Source: JABMRF01 sp964584985 (lineage in GTDB: Bacteria; Patescibacteriota; Patescibacteriia; UBA11705; JABHMO01). Taken from it: a DNA stretch of 24,918 nt. The stretch's first letter is position 1; the number at the start of each line of letters is the position of its first letter. The position numbers were made by a program, and so were the translations under genes. A model generated the notes under the pieces. It worked only from the letters and a program-made list of their open reading frames with translations. It did not search any database and was not told the origin of the DNA. The stretch is taken from contig CAZPBK010000012.1 in assembly GCA_964584985.1 (NCBI GenBank), positions 1 to 24,918 on the forward strand, read 5' to 3'. Of the stretch, positions 1 to 7,622 are shown piece after piece.

Positions 1-92
1 TGGCGGAAGGGGTGGGATTCGAACCCACGGAACCTTTTGACGGGTTCAACGGTTTTCAAGACCGCCGCCTTCGACCACTCAGCCACCCTTCC
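1..92 (-). tRNA. tRNA-Ser (anticodon UGA)
   Basis: The reverse complement folds as a class II tRNA. The acceptor stem is GGAAGGG/CCCTTCC, followed by discriminator G and an encoded CCA at positions 3-1. The anticodon loop is CTTGAAA, giving anticodon TGA, and a long variable arm typical of tRNA-Ser follows. The T-loop TTCGAAT is present. The 3' end coincides with the window edge but the gene appears complete. It is the second of a tandem tRNA-Ser pair, separated by 5 bp. Confidence 0.95.
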
Positions 93-97
93 AAAGT

Positions 98-187
<90 letters not shown>

Positions 188-272
188 AAAATAATATTAT
201 TTTAAATAACAAACACGGTTTTATGTATTATGATATTACCTATCTTTACATAAATTTTAATTTTTGTAAAGC

Positions 273-1187
273 CTATATCTTTAAATAACGACCGATAGCT
301 ATTCCACTGCTAACTATATTTAAGACCACTACCGCCAAAAATTGCGCACCGAATATTACAAAGAAATTTTCCGCATAATAGTTCAACAAACTAAAATCAT
401 AAGTTTGTAAAAAATCATTCAAATACGGTCCAGTCGCACCTATAATAACATACAAAAAAATCATAGCGATAATAAAAGCAAAAATAACATAAATAACGCT
501 TTCCAATATATAAGGAGCTCTGATAAAGGAATTACTGGCACCAACCAGACGCATCACCGCAATTTCTTCTCTATGTGTATAGATCATCACCCGAATTGAG
601 TTAAAAACTATTAAAACCGCAATCAAAGAAAAAATAGCCGTTAAAGAGATACTAAAAGTTTTTACTTTATCTCTGAGAACACTTACTTTTTCAATGATTT
701 TTTTATGATCAGTATAATTTTGGTATTTTATTAATTCTTGATTTTTACCCATGGATAAAGTACTTAAAATCCTGCTATAATCATCCGTACTCTTGGCTCT
801 GATTACCAAGGCATCCAAAAGAGGATTTTCCTCAACCTGCCGTAGAGCTTCCATTATTGACTTATCTCCACGATGTTTTTCTCTAAAATCAGCCAAAGCT
901 TTTTCCTTACTTATGTAAACACTCTCCTCTACTTCAGACATTGATTTGATTTTCTCTTGAAAATTATCTACCTGCGCCTCAGTCACATTTTCTTTAAAAA
1001 ATACACTTATATCAACTTTTTTTTCCACCGAGTTAATAATACTGTTGGATATGGCATTTAACGAAATCAAAACATTGACTGACAACAAGGCCAAAACCAA
1101 AACCGTCACCGTAACCAGACTTAACCAAATATTACGCCAAAAATCTTGAAAAGCGAATTTAAAAGCTCTAAAAAAGGTATGTTTCAT
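273..1187 (-). CDS. ftsX: Cell division ABC transporter-like permease FtsX
   Basis: The 304-residue product has the FtsX layout: a short cytoplasmic N-terminus, TM1 (about 20-42), a large extracytoplasmic domain (about 43-175), then three C-terminal TM helices (about 178-198, 225-250, 275-298). The stretch EIAVMRLVGAS around the second TM is the conserved FtsX/MacB-type signature. Length matches the family. In known systems FtsX pairs with the ATPase FtsE and transmits its ATPase state to periplasmic or wall hydrolases at the septum. It lies 23 bp downstream of ftsE, so the two are surely one operon. The ATG start has no Shine-Dalgarno sequence upstream. Confidence 0.93.
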   Translation of the reverse strand: MKHTFFRAFKFAFQDFWRNIWLSLVTVTVLVLALLSVNVLISLNAISNSIINSVEKKVDISVFFKENVTEAQVDNFQEKIKSMSEVEESVYISKEKALADFREKHRGDKSIMEALRQVEENPLLDALVIRAKSTDDYSRILSTLSMGKNQELIKYQNYTDHKKIIEKVSVLRDKVKTFSISLTAIFSLIAVLIVFNSIRVMIYTHREEIAVMRLVGASNSFIRAPYILESVIYVIFAFIIAMIFLYVIIGATGPYLNDFLQTYDFSLLNYYAENFFVIFGAQFLAVVVLNIVSSGIAIGRYLKI

Positions 1188-1210
1188 AAAAATATTTTGT
1201 GTTTGTTTTT

Positions 1211-1891
1211 TTATATCACATAGCGACCGACCTTTTGATCGCTGACCACTTGCCCTTGCTCCAAAACTATAACCCTTTTCTTTAACATATTAACCACATC
1301 CTTATCATGCGTAACCAACAAAACGGTAGTACCGAGTTCATTTATTTTTTTTAATAAATCTATTATTTCCTTGGTGTTGGTCAAATCAAGATTTCCGGTC
1401 GGCTCATCAGCCACTAATATTTTTGGGCGATGAATTAACGCGCGAGCTATGCCCACCCGTTGCTGTTCGCCTCCGGAAAGTTGTCGCGGATAATTATCCG
1501 CCTTATGTCTTAAATTCACCACTTTTAAAATTTGCGGTATAATCCGACGAATTTTTTTCATAGGTGCCCCACAAGCCTCCAAAGCAAATGAAATATTTTC
1601 AAAAACCGTTTTTTGCGGTAAAAGTTTATAATCCTGAAAAATCACCCCTATTTGTCTTCTAAGTAAGGGAACCTCGTTATAAGTTATATTGGAAATATCC
1701 CAACCTCCCACGCTAATGGTTCCGCTACTGGCAAAAGATTCAGCGGTTAACAATTTAATCAAAGTGGTTTTCCCACTGCCGCTTTGTCCGATAATGGAAA
1801 CGAATTCTCCGGGTTTTATCCTGAGATTTACGCCTTTTAAAGCATAAGTATCGGGTTGATAAAATTTTGTCACCTGGCGAAACCTAATCAT
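1211..1891 (-). CDS. ftsE: Cell division ATP-binding protein FtsE
   Basis: The 226-residue product is a complete ABC ATPase: Walker A GQSGSGKTT (35-43), Q-loop Gln86 in FQDYKL, signature LSGGEQQR (138-145), Walker B ILVADE (158-163), D-loop NLD and H-loop His195. Size and close linkage to ftsX identify it as FtsE rather than a generic transporter ATPase. FtsEX recruits and activates peptidoglycan hydrolases at the division site in characterised bacteria. The preceding gene encodes an RlpA-like wall protein, consistent with a septal wall-remodelling group. The 56-bp upstream spacer is AT-rich without a clear ribosome binding site. Confidence 0.95.
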   Translation of the reverse strand: MIRFRQVTKFYQPDTYALKGVNLRIKPGEFVSIIGQSGSGKTTLIKLLTAESFASSGTISVGGWDISNITYNEVPLLRRQIGVIFQDYKLLPQKTVFENISFALEACGAPMKKIRRIIPQILKVVNLRHKADNYPRQLSGGEQQRVGIARALIHRPKILVADEPTGNLDLTNTKEIIDLLKKINELGTTVLLVTHDKDVVNMLKKRVIVLEQGQVVSDQKVGRYVI

Positions 1892-1947
1892 ATTTTATAA
1901 TTTAACTTAAAAACAAAAAATCGTGTATTAATATAACTTGATATTCT

Positions 1948-2715
1948 TTAATTTTCAGAAGTTTTTTCAAGATCTTCCACTTTTTCCACCAAAATATTAT
2001 CCACAACCCCCACCCATAAAGGCGCTAACTTTTCAAAAGCCACTTTATCCAGGTCTATAATCCGATCAGGGAAAACACTTCTGTCAGGACCGTAATCATT
2101 AACTGTCACCTGAATTTCCTTCTCTGTATCTAAGTCTTTTACGCGCAAAATGCTACCTTTCGGATAATCGGGAGAAGCCGCGCACATACAGTCTTTATAA
2201 GCATACCAACTGGCTTTTCCCGTAGCCATTGTATTATCTTTTTCCAAAACAACCAACTTGGCATATGGCAAATGAATATAGGATTGCAATAGATCGGGAT
2301 CAAGCATTTCCGAAGGCAAAAGAACCCACTCTTTTATTATTCCGTTGTAAAAAAATAGTTTTTTTTCTTTTTGATTATTTGGCAAATTTTTTATTCTAAC
2401 TATTAAAGGATCATTATCCTTAAAGGCTTTTTTATTAAATATATCAAACTCATAAACATTGCAGGCCGGCTCCCAGCCCGGAGGAAATTCAAAAAAATCC
2501 TTGTCAAATTGCTTGACCACCACTCTGGTTCTTTGAGCCAAAACATTTGGAAAAATCCCCAAATAAAATTTTTCATCTTGACTGACCAAAGTATAACCTT
2601 TTTCTATGGTCGGCCGGTCAATGTTAACATCTTGAACAAACTGAATATGATCAGTTGCCTTTACTCCGCCGGCCATTAATAATAGACCAAGAATCAAAAA
2701 TAAATACTTTTTCAT
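1948..2715 (-). CDS. Secreted RlpA-like double-psi beta-barrel protein
   Basis: The 255-residue product starts with a signal peptide (MKKYLFLILGLLLMAGG, cleavage after about residue 20). A domain of about 120 residues of unknown type follows. The C-terminal domain (about 165-250) is an RlpA-like DPBB, with GKASWYAY, ILRVKDL, VNDYGP and DRIIDLDKVAFEKL matching the family. I chose ATG 2715 over an in-frame TTG three codons upstream. RlpA proteins bind septal glycan and some are lytic transglycosylases. The AAH segment that carries the catalytic His in lytic RlpAs reads AASPDYPKGS here, so enzymatic activity is uncertain. Two close cysteines (CMC) are unusual. It lies between a foldase gene and ftsEX. 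Confidence 0.75.
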   Translation of the reverse strand: MKKYLFLILGLLLMAGGVKATDHIQFVQDVNIDRPTIEKGYTLVSQDEKFYLGIFPNVLAQRTRVVVKQFDKDFFEFPPGWEPACNVYEFDIFNKKAFKDNDPLIVRIKNLPNNQKEKKLFFYNGIIKEWVLLPSEMLDPDLLQSYIHLPYAKLVVLEKDNTMATGKASWYAYKDCMCAASPDYPKGSILRVKDLDTEKEIQVTVNDYGPDRSVFPDRIIDLDKVAFEKLAPLWVGVVDNILVEKVEDLEKTSEN

Positions 2716-2729
2716 AATTAACAAAAAAT

Positions 2730-3722
2730 TTAGTTGGCCACAAAATTATAAATACTGGCTTCGGATTGATAATTTTTCATAAAATCAGGAAGGTTTTGAA
2801 ATTTGAACAAAATATGTCGGGCTTTTACTTTTTCCTCCCCTGTTTCATCATCAGCTTCCACCTTATCTTCCACTTTTATTAAATGATAACCAAATTCAGT
2901 CTTAACCAAATCACTCACTTCTCCTACCGACAAATCAAAAGCCACTTTTTCAAATTCCTCAACCATCACGCCCTTGGGGAACCAACCCAAATCACCTCCG
3001 GATTCAGCCGTAGCTTGATCTTGACTGTATTCTTTGGCCAAATCGGAAAAAGATTTTTCGCCCTTTTCCAATAATGACAAGACATTTTCAGCCTGTGCTT
3101 TGGCCATAGCTATTGATCTTTCGGTTTTCGGAATCTTTTCATACAATTTTTCATACAAAGCTTCCGGTCTGACCATATGCTCCTTAAACTGTTCCTCAGT
3201 CCAACCGAAAAGATTTAAAACTCCTTTTTTTAATTCATCGCGACCACCGGCATTTTCCGCTATTTTTTCATAACTTTCATTAACTTCTTGATCAGTTAAC
3301 CTTACACCAAAACGATCAGCCGCATTTTCCAAAAGAGCCACTTGAATCTTTTTATCCATAACTTGTTTTTCCACTTCTCCGGGTTGAATCTGTTTCCCTT
3401 GACTTTGATAATAACTTTTCACCGCTTTCACTTCCTGATTCCAATCATACATTTTTACCATATTTCCATCCACAATAGCCGCCGGCACCGGCATAAATTT
3501 AACAATTTTATTCACTGTTGGATTATCCCAGCCCATATAGTAACTGCCAAATCCGATAAGTCCCAAAACAGAAATTATTACCACCAAAACGCAAATAACA
3601 ATAATCCATACTTTTTTGTTGATTTTTTTTATTCTATCCCCCCAGCCGGAAAACAAAGACTTGATCTTAGCCACAAAACCGTTTTCCTTTTTTTTGGACT
3701 TTTCTTCTTGTGATGTTGTCAT
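2730..3722 (-). CDS. Membrane-anchored parvulin-type peptidyl-prolyl isomerase (PpiC/PrsA/SurA-like)
   Basis: The 330-residue product has a basic cytoplasmic N-terminus, one TM helix (38-60) and an extracytoplasmic SurA_N-like helical chaperone domain (about 78-200). A parvulin domain follows (about 205-285), with EYSQDQATAESGGDLGWF and FGYHLIKV as hallmarks. Such foldases assist folding of exported proteins. The family's first strand with its catalytic His (xRAxHIL) is missing from the usual place before the domain. It appears instead after the last strand as KARHILFK (301-307), so His280 precedes His303. The product ends about 25 residues later. The 53-bp upstream spacer carries two adjacent TATAAT hexamers (3754-3765), but no well-spaced -35, so a promoter is only possible. 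Confidence 0.85.
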   Translation of the reverse strand: MTTSQEEKSKKKENGFVAKIKSLFSGWGDRIKKINKKVWIIVICVLVVIISVLGLIGFGSYYMGWDNPTVNKIVKFMPVPAAIVDGNMVKMYDWNQEVKAVKSYYQSQGKQIQPGEVEKQVMDKKIQVALLENAADRFGVRLTDQEVNESYEKIAENAGGRDELKKGVLNLFGWTEEQFKEHMVRPEALYEKLYEKIPKTERSIAMAKAQAENVLSLLEKGEKSFSDLAKEYSQDQATAESGGDLGWFPKGVMVEEFEKVAFDLSVGEVSDLVKTEFGYHLIKVEDKVEADDETGEEKVKARHILFKFQNLPDFMKNYQSEASIYNFVAN

Positions 3723-3775
3723 AAATAATACTTTTACTAATTACTAATTATCTATTATAATTATAAATTTTAACT

Positions 3776-4195
3776 CTAATTTTCAACGGAAAAATAATAT
3801 TTCCACCAATCTCGCAAATTATTCATTACAAAGCTTCTTGTCCCTTTTTTTTGTTCCTCTCCTTTTCTTTTTAAATCATCCACATTGTAATACTCATCCA
3901 CTTTTATAACCGCCACTTGTTCACCCGGTTTTTTTAGATTAAACTTTTTTCTGGCTTCGCGTTCCAAAAAAAACTCTGTTTCATACATTTCAATTGATTG
4001 TAAAAATCTTTGCTCTTTTTGTCTTGTTTCCTCCAGCTCTTGTTGCAAGGAGGCTATTTCCTTATCCAACTTAACTCTTTTTTTATATTCTCTAACAACC
4101 CCCAACAAAACCGTAAACAAAACCAAAACCAGAATAATCACCGTTAAAAAAGAAAAAAAATCCTTTGTTTTTTTTTGCTTGGTCTTTTTAAGCAT
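3776..4195 (-). CDS. Septum formation initiator FtsB/DivIC-like protein
   Basis: The 139-residue bitopic protein has a Lys-rich cytoplasmic start, a TM helix at about 14-35, a coiled coil (about 38-70, rich in E/Q/K heptads) and the DivIC/FtsB signature FFLEREARKKFNL followed by KKPGEQVAVI (about 74-97). In known divisomes such proteins bridge FtsQ/DivIB and FtsL and help activate septal peptidoglycan synthesis. The C-terminal tail (about 100-139) is longer than in FtsB. An extended -10 element lies directly before the start codon, so the mRNA may be leaderless. It is downstream of murG and the PH-domain gene, fitting an envelope/division cluster. Confidence 0.85.
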   Translation of the reverse strand: MLKKTKQKKTKDFFSFLTVIILVLVLFTVLLGVVREYKKRVKLDKEIASLQQELEETRQKEQRFLQSIEMYETEFFLEREARKKFNLKKPGEQVAVIKVDEYYNVDDLKRKGEEQKKGTRSFVMNNLRDWWKYYFSVEN

Positions 4196-4201
4196 AAGGT
4201 A

Positions 4202-4207
4202 ATTATA
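4202..4207 (-). promoter_or_regulatory. Extended -10 promoter element for the ftsB-like gene
   Basis: On the minus strand the sequence reads TGATATAAT, then TACCTT and the ATG at 4195-4193. That is a perfect TATAAT with the extended-10 TGn motif. The -35 region is only weakly matching (T-rich). Normal spacing puts the transcription start on or next to the A of the ATG, implying a leaderless transcript. Confidence 0.5.
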
Positions 4208-4234
4208 TCATAAAAAAGAGCAAATTAAAAACAC

Positions 4235-4870
4235 TTAATCCCTTTTACTTTCCTCTTTGTCAAGTTGCTTTTCCAACAAATCAATTATTTTTCTTTTTTG
4301 TCCATCATTTAAGAAACCGGCTTCTTCCATAATCAAATCCATTGGTTTAAGATCTTTTTGACTGGATTTTGGTCTGTTGTCTTGCAAAAGCTCATTAATA
4401 AATTGCTGGAGTCGCAAAGGCTTGGCCACTTTATACAGTTCAAAAGGACCAACATCTTCTTTAAGATGTAACTTCAAATTTCCGTAACGAAAAATCATTG
4501 AGCCCAGACCTTTTACCACGGCTTCGGATCTTTTTATTTTGTCAAAAGAAAAAGCGTTTAAGTATTTTTCAAAAAAACCGGGCTGTTCAATGTCCACTAT
4601 TCTTTGGTTGGTGACAATGAATTTGTTGTGTTTATATAAAAAGGCCAATCTGAAAATATAAAAACCGACTATAATAATAACCGCAACAAAGAGCGCCACT
4701 CCCCACCATCCCTGCAAAAACAGATAATACATTAAGAAGAAATCCAAAATCAGAATAAAAAAACAAGCAATTAAATGAGGAATAATAACAATATGATGGT
4801 GAAAAACTTCTTTTAAAATCTTTTCCCCTTCTTGCAATCTAAAAACCTTTTTTTTATTTTTCTCCTTCAT
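4235..4870 (-). CDS. Membrane PH-domain (bPH/DUF304-like) protein
   Basis: The 211-residue product has two closely spaced TM helices (about 28-52 and 56-78). A bacterial PH-like domain follows (about 80-162): KFIVTNQRIVDIEQ, then FDKIKRSEAVVKGLGSMIFRYGNL, the pattern of YdbS/YdbT-type membrane PH proteins. A charged C-terminal tail (about 165-211) may be helical. Molecular function is not established for this family; a membrane-associated scaffold role is inference. Its start overlaps the murG 3' end by 17 bp, which indicates translational coupling. Confidence 0.7.
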   Translation of the reverse strand: MKEKNKKKVFRLQEGEKILKEVFHHHIVIIPHLIACFFILILDFFLMYYLFLQGWWGVALFVAVIIIVGFYIFRLAFLYKHNKFIVTNQRIVDIEQPGFFEKYLNAFSFDKIKRSEAVVKGLGSMIFRYGNLKLHLKEDVGPFELYKVAKPLRLQQFINELLQDNRPKSSQKDLKPMDLIMEEAGFLNDGQKRKIIDLLEKQLDKEESKRD

Positions 4871-5945
4871 ATAATTTTTTTATTTGCTGAACATATTTTT
4901 CATTAACCTCTTTCGGCATCATTTGAGCGATTGATCGTGATAAGCGTTTTAAACTGTTAGAATTTCTTAACAAACTCTTCACTAGCTCAACAAATTTCTC
5001 GGATGATAAATTATTTTCCGATAAAGTGATCACCGCGTCTTTCTCAGAAAAATACTCGGCATTTTCTTCTTGTTGATTCCTGGCAATGGGAATCACCACG
5101 GCCGGTTTTTCCAAAAGACTAAGTTCGGTCAAAGTACCCAATCCGGCTCGACAAACCACCAAATCAGCCACTGCGTAAGCGTGCTTTAAACGATCATATA
5201 AATATTCATAATTATGATAATGCTCAGCCAAATCACCAAACTCTTTTTTGTTTAACCATTGCACCTCATTGCCTTTTCCAGACAAATGGATAATTTGACA
5301 ATCTTTTATTAGTTTGGAGATGGAATCCAGCGTCACCTGATTGATTCTTTCCGCGCCCAAGCTACCTCCCATAATCAAAACAGTGGGCAAATCTTTTTGC
5401 AGATTGAATAATTCAAGCGCTTTTTCCCTTGAACCGGATAATATATCCCGGCGAAAAGGATTGCCGGTTAAAATTGTTTTCTTTTTATTAAAATCTTTTA
5501 AAGACTTTTCAAAACTAACCGTGATTTTATCAGCCAAAGGAGCCATTAGTTTATTAGCCAAACCGGTTTTCAGATCTTGCTGATGCACAATGATTTTTTT
5601 TCTTAGAAACCAAGCCGCCCAAATTACCGGAACGCTGACAAAACTACCCGCAGTAATTACTAAATCGGGTTTGAATTTTCTTATTATGGAAATTGACTGA
5701 AAAAAACCGGCCAATACTTTGAACAAATCCAAAAAATTACGCCAACTGAAATAACGGCGGAATTTCCCCGAAGATACGGGATAATATAAAATTTCTTCTT
5801 TAGCCATAACCTCAACCTCCACGCCGGTGCGACTACCGACCCAAGCGCTTCTAAGCTCAATTCCTTGTTTTTCCATTTCCGATTTTACGGCCAAAAGCGG
5901 ACTTACCGAACCGATTGTTCCGCCTCCGGTAAATAATATCTTCAT
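4854..5945 (-). CDS. murG: MurG-like UDP-GlcNAc:lipid I N-acetylglucosaminyltransferase
   Basis: The 363-residue GT28-type enzyme matches MurG along its length. It has an N-terminal glycine-rich loop (FTGGGTIGSVSPLLAV), TAGSFVSVPV, LTGNPFRRDIL, the UDP-GlcNAc-binding loop IMGGSLGAERIN, CRAGLGTLTELS containing the Glu of the acceptor/UDP region, and NQQEENAEYF. MurG converts lipid I to lipid II on the inner face of the membrane, the last cytoplasmic step of peptidoglycan precursor synthesis. Two family hallmarks differ: the G-loop His (GGTGGHxxP) is Ser, and HEQN reads HQQD. It starts 9 bp after the DHH-protein gene. Confidence 0.88.
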   Translation of the reverse strand: MKILFTGGGTIGSVSPLLAVKSEMEKQGIELRSAWVGSRTGVEVEVMAKEEILYYPVSSGKFRRYFSWRNFLDLFKVLAGFFQSISIIRKFKPDLVITAGSFVSVPVIWAAWFLRKKIIVHQQDLKTGLANKLMAPLADKITVSFEKSLKDFNKKKTILTGNPFRRDILSGSREKALELFNLQKDLPTVLIMGGSLGAERINQVTLDSISKLIKDCQIIHLSGKGNEVQWLNKKEFGDLAEHYHNYEYLYDRLKHAYAVADLVVCRAGLGTLTELSLLEKPAVVIPIARNQQEENAEYFSEKDAVITLSENNLSSEKFVELVKSLLRNSNSLKRLSRSIAQMMPKEVNEKYVQQIKKLYEGEK

Positions 5946-5954
5946 ATTTTAATA

Positions 5955-6869
5955 TTAGTTTAAAGAATCCAATTTTTTTAGAATTTCTTTTCTTAAGATT
6001 AAATGATCAAAAACACAACTGAGATCTTTAAATCTGCTTCCTAATGCTTTTTCCAATAAAGCTTGCGAATAATTGTCAGCAGCCATAATAAAACTAAAAC
6101 CTTTTTCTATATCAGCCAAGACCATAAAGCAACAGTCAGATTTTTTACTTTGTTTAATTTTTTTCAAAGTTGGAACAAAATCTTTGTAATTTTTATCTAA
6201 AAAGGTATCAACTCCAAAAATTTCTAATTGAGCTACACTGCAAACTACTCCTCCGGCCTTTACAATCTTTAAGTCTTGTAGTAAAACTTTATCCAAACTT
6301 TCAGTAAAAGTCGATTTTGATTTAAACATCTTAGTCACAAAATCATCAGACAAGTCAATTTTTTTCTTTAACCAACGGCTAATTTTAATATCTCTTTTAG
6401 TAGTATTTTTAGATTGTAAATTAGCAGTATTTGATATAATCCCTAAATACAACAAAGTGGCCACATCTTTTGAAATATTTATTTTATGCTTTTTAAATTT
6501 CTCGGCAACTAAAGTCGCAGCCGCTCCAACAATTTCGAGTTGTATTTTTGCATTGGGAAAATCACTAATTTGAGCAGTAGCATGATGATCTATTATTTCA
6601 ACTACATTATTAGGGTCTATTTTTTTATCCAAAACAAGCTTATTAGCCACATCAACAAGTATAATTTTTTCGTTATTATTAATGAACACTTTATCAAAAT
6701 ATTCCGGCCAAGGTAAGTTCAATTCATTAAAAACAAATTCCGCTTCTTTTTGTGGCCGACCGGATATGGCTACAACAGCATCAACTTTTTGGTAAGATAA
6801 GAAATCCCTATAAGCCACCATACACGCCAAACCGTCCAAATCTGGGTTTATATAGCTCGTTATTATCAT
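5955..6869 (-). CDS. DHH/DHHA2 phosphoesterase resembling family II inorganic pyrophosphatase
   Basis: The 304-residue product aligns by eye over its length with manganese-dependent pyrophosphatase PpaC: INPDLDG (7-13), GRPQKEAEFVFNEL, LVD (Asp73), IIDHH (92-96), EIVGAAATLV, GIISNT (133-138), and a C-terminal DHHA2-like ending LRKEI equivalent to SRKKQ. Family II enzymes hydrolyse pyrophosphate with two Mn ions. Of the six usual ligands, the first His is Tyr6 and the last Asp is Asn137, while Asp10, Asp12, Asp73 and His95 are kept. Activity as a pyrophosphatase is therefore doubtful. It could act on another phosphoester or be non-catalytic. It sits 15 bp after comF and 9 bp before murG. Confidence 0.72.
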   Translation of the reverse strand: MIITSYINPDLDGLACMVAYRDFLSYQKVDAVVAISGRPQKEAEFVFNELNLPWPEYFDKVFINNNEKIILVDVANKLVLDKKIDPNNVVEIIDHHATAQISDFPNAKIQLEIVGAAATLVAEKFKKHKINISKDVATLLYLGIISNTANLQSKNTTKRDIKISRWLKKKIDLSDDFVTKMFKSKSTFTESLDKVLLQDLKIVKAGGVVCSVAQLEIFGVDTFLDKNYKDFVPTLKKIKQSKKSDCCFMVLADIEKGFSFIMAADNYSQALLEKALGSRFKDLSCVFDHLILRKEILKKLDSLN

Positions 6870-6884
6870 ATAAAACTCATTTGC

Positions 6885-7622
6885 TTAACCATGGCACACG
6901 GTTAAAGCGATAACTTTTTTCACCCCGGCCTTTTTTAAAACCTTGGCCGCTTGCGACAAGGTAGCTCCGGTAGTAAAAACATCATCAAATAAAATTATTT
7001 TTTCTGGTAATTTTTTGTTCAAATTTAGAGAAAAAGCATTATTTAAATTAACCAATCTTTGCTCTCTTGTCAATTTTGCTTGTTGATAAGTATTTTTAAC
7101 TCTTTTAAGCAAATCCAAAGCCAGTGGTAAATCGTATTTTTCAGCAATAATTTGTGAGATTTTCTCCGCTTGATTAAAACCCCTTTCCGCCAAACGCTTT
7201 TTATGCAAAGGAATCGGAACCAAGGTATATTCTGATATTCTTTTTCCCAGCTCTAAATCTTTAATTTGAGTTATAATCAAGGCGGCCAACTTTTCCGCCA
7301 ATTCCTCAATGTAATTATATTTTAAATTTTCCACCATTTGTCCGGCAAGATTATTTTTATAGGGCGCAACGGCCACCGCTTGATCAATGTTATATTTTTG
7401 TTGACAAGCCAAACACACTCCGGCCGAAAGATTTTCTTCATGGCAAAAAAAACAAGAAAAACTTTCTAAATACTTTATTTTTGCAAAACAGGCGGAGCAA
7501 ACATACTCCCCCTCCTTGGCGCATCCCAAACATTTCTTTGGAAAAATATAATCAAGGATTTTATTTAAAAAACCCTTATTCTTTATCCTGCCAAAAAGCC
7601 GCATCAACTTTCCAATTATCAT
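6885..7622 (-). CDS. comF: ComF family phosphoribosyltransferase-like protein
   Basis: The 245-residue product has the ComF architecture. An N-terminal zinc ribbon carries four CxxC pairs (Cys31/34, 42/45, 57/60, 70/73). A type I PRTase domain follows, with VPIPLHKKRLAERGFNQA (about 135-152) and the PRPP loop ILFDDVFTTGATL (210-222). ComF is needed for natural transformation in some bacteria and is thought to work with the ComFA/PriA helicase; its reaction is unsettled. It overlaps the upstream gene by 47 bp, or 29 bp if Met7 is used. A T4SS-like operon lies directly upstream, so a link to DNA handling is possible but unproven. Confidence 0.9.
   Translation of the reverse strand: MIIGKLMRLFGRIKNKGFLNKILDYIFPKKCLGCAKEGEYVCSACFAKIKYLESFSCFFCHEENLSAGVCLACQQKYNIDQAVAVAPYKNNLAGQMVENLKYNYIEELAEKLAALIITQIKDLELGKRISEYTLVPIPLHKKRLAERGFNQAEKISQIIAEKYDLPLALDLLKRVKNTYQQAKLTREQRLVNLNNAFSLNLNKKLPEKIILFDDVFTTGATLSQAAKVLKKAGVKKVIALTVCHG

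Noticed and set aside
188..203. 16-bp AT-only palindrome upstream of the tRNA-Ser pair
   Set aside because: It contains no G or C, so the hairpin would be unstable, and such palindromes arise easily in AT-rich DNA.
3342..3713. Plus-strand open frames such as the one opposite the foldase gene
   Set aside because: Composition mirrors the minus-strand gene and there are no recognisable domains; all plus-strand frames appear to be antisense shadows.
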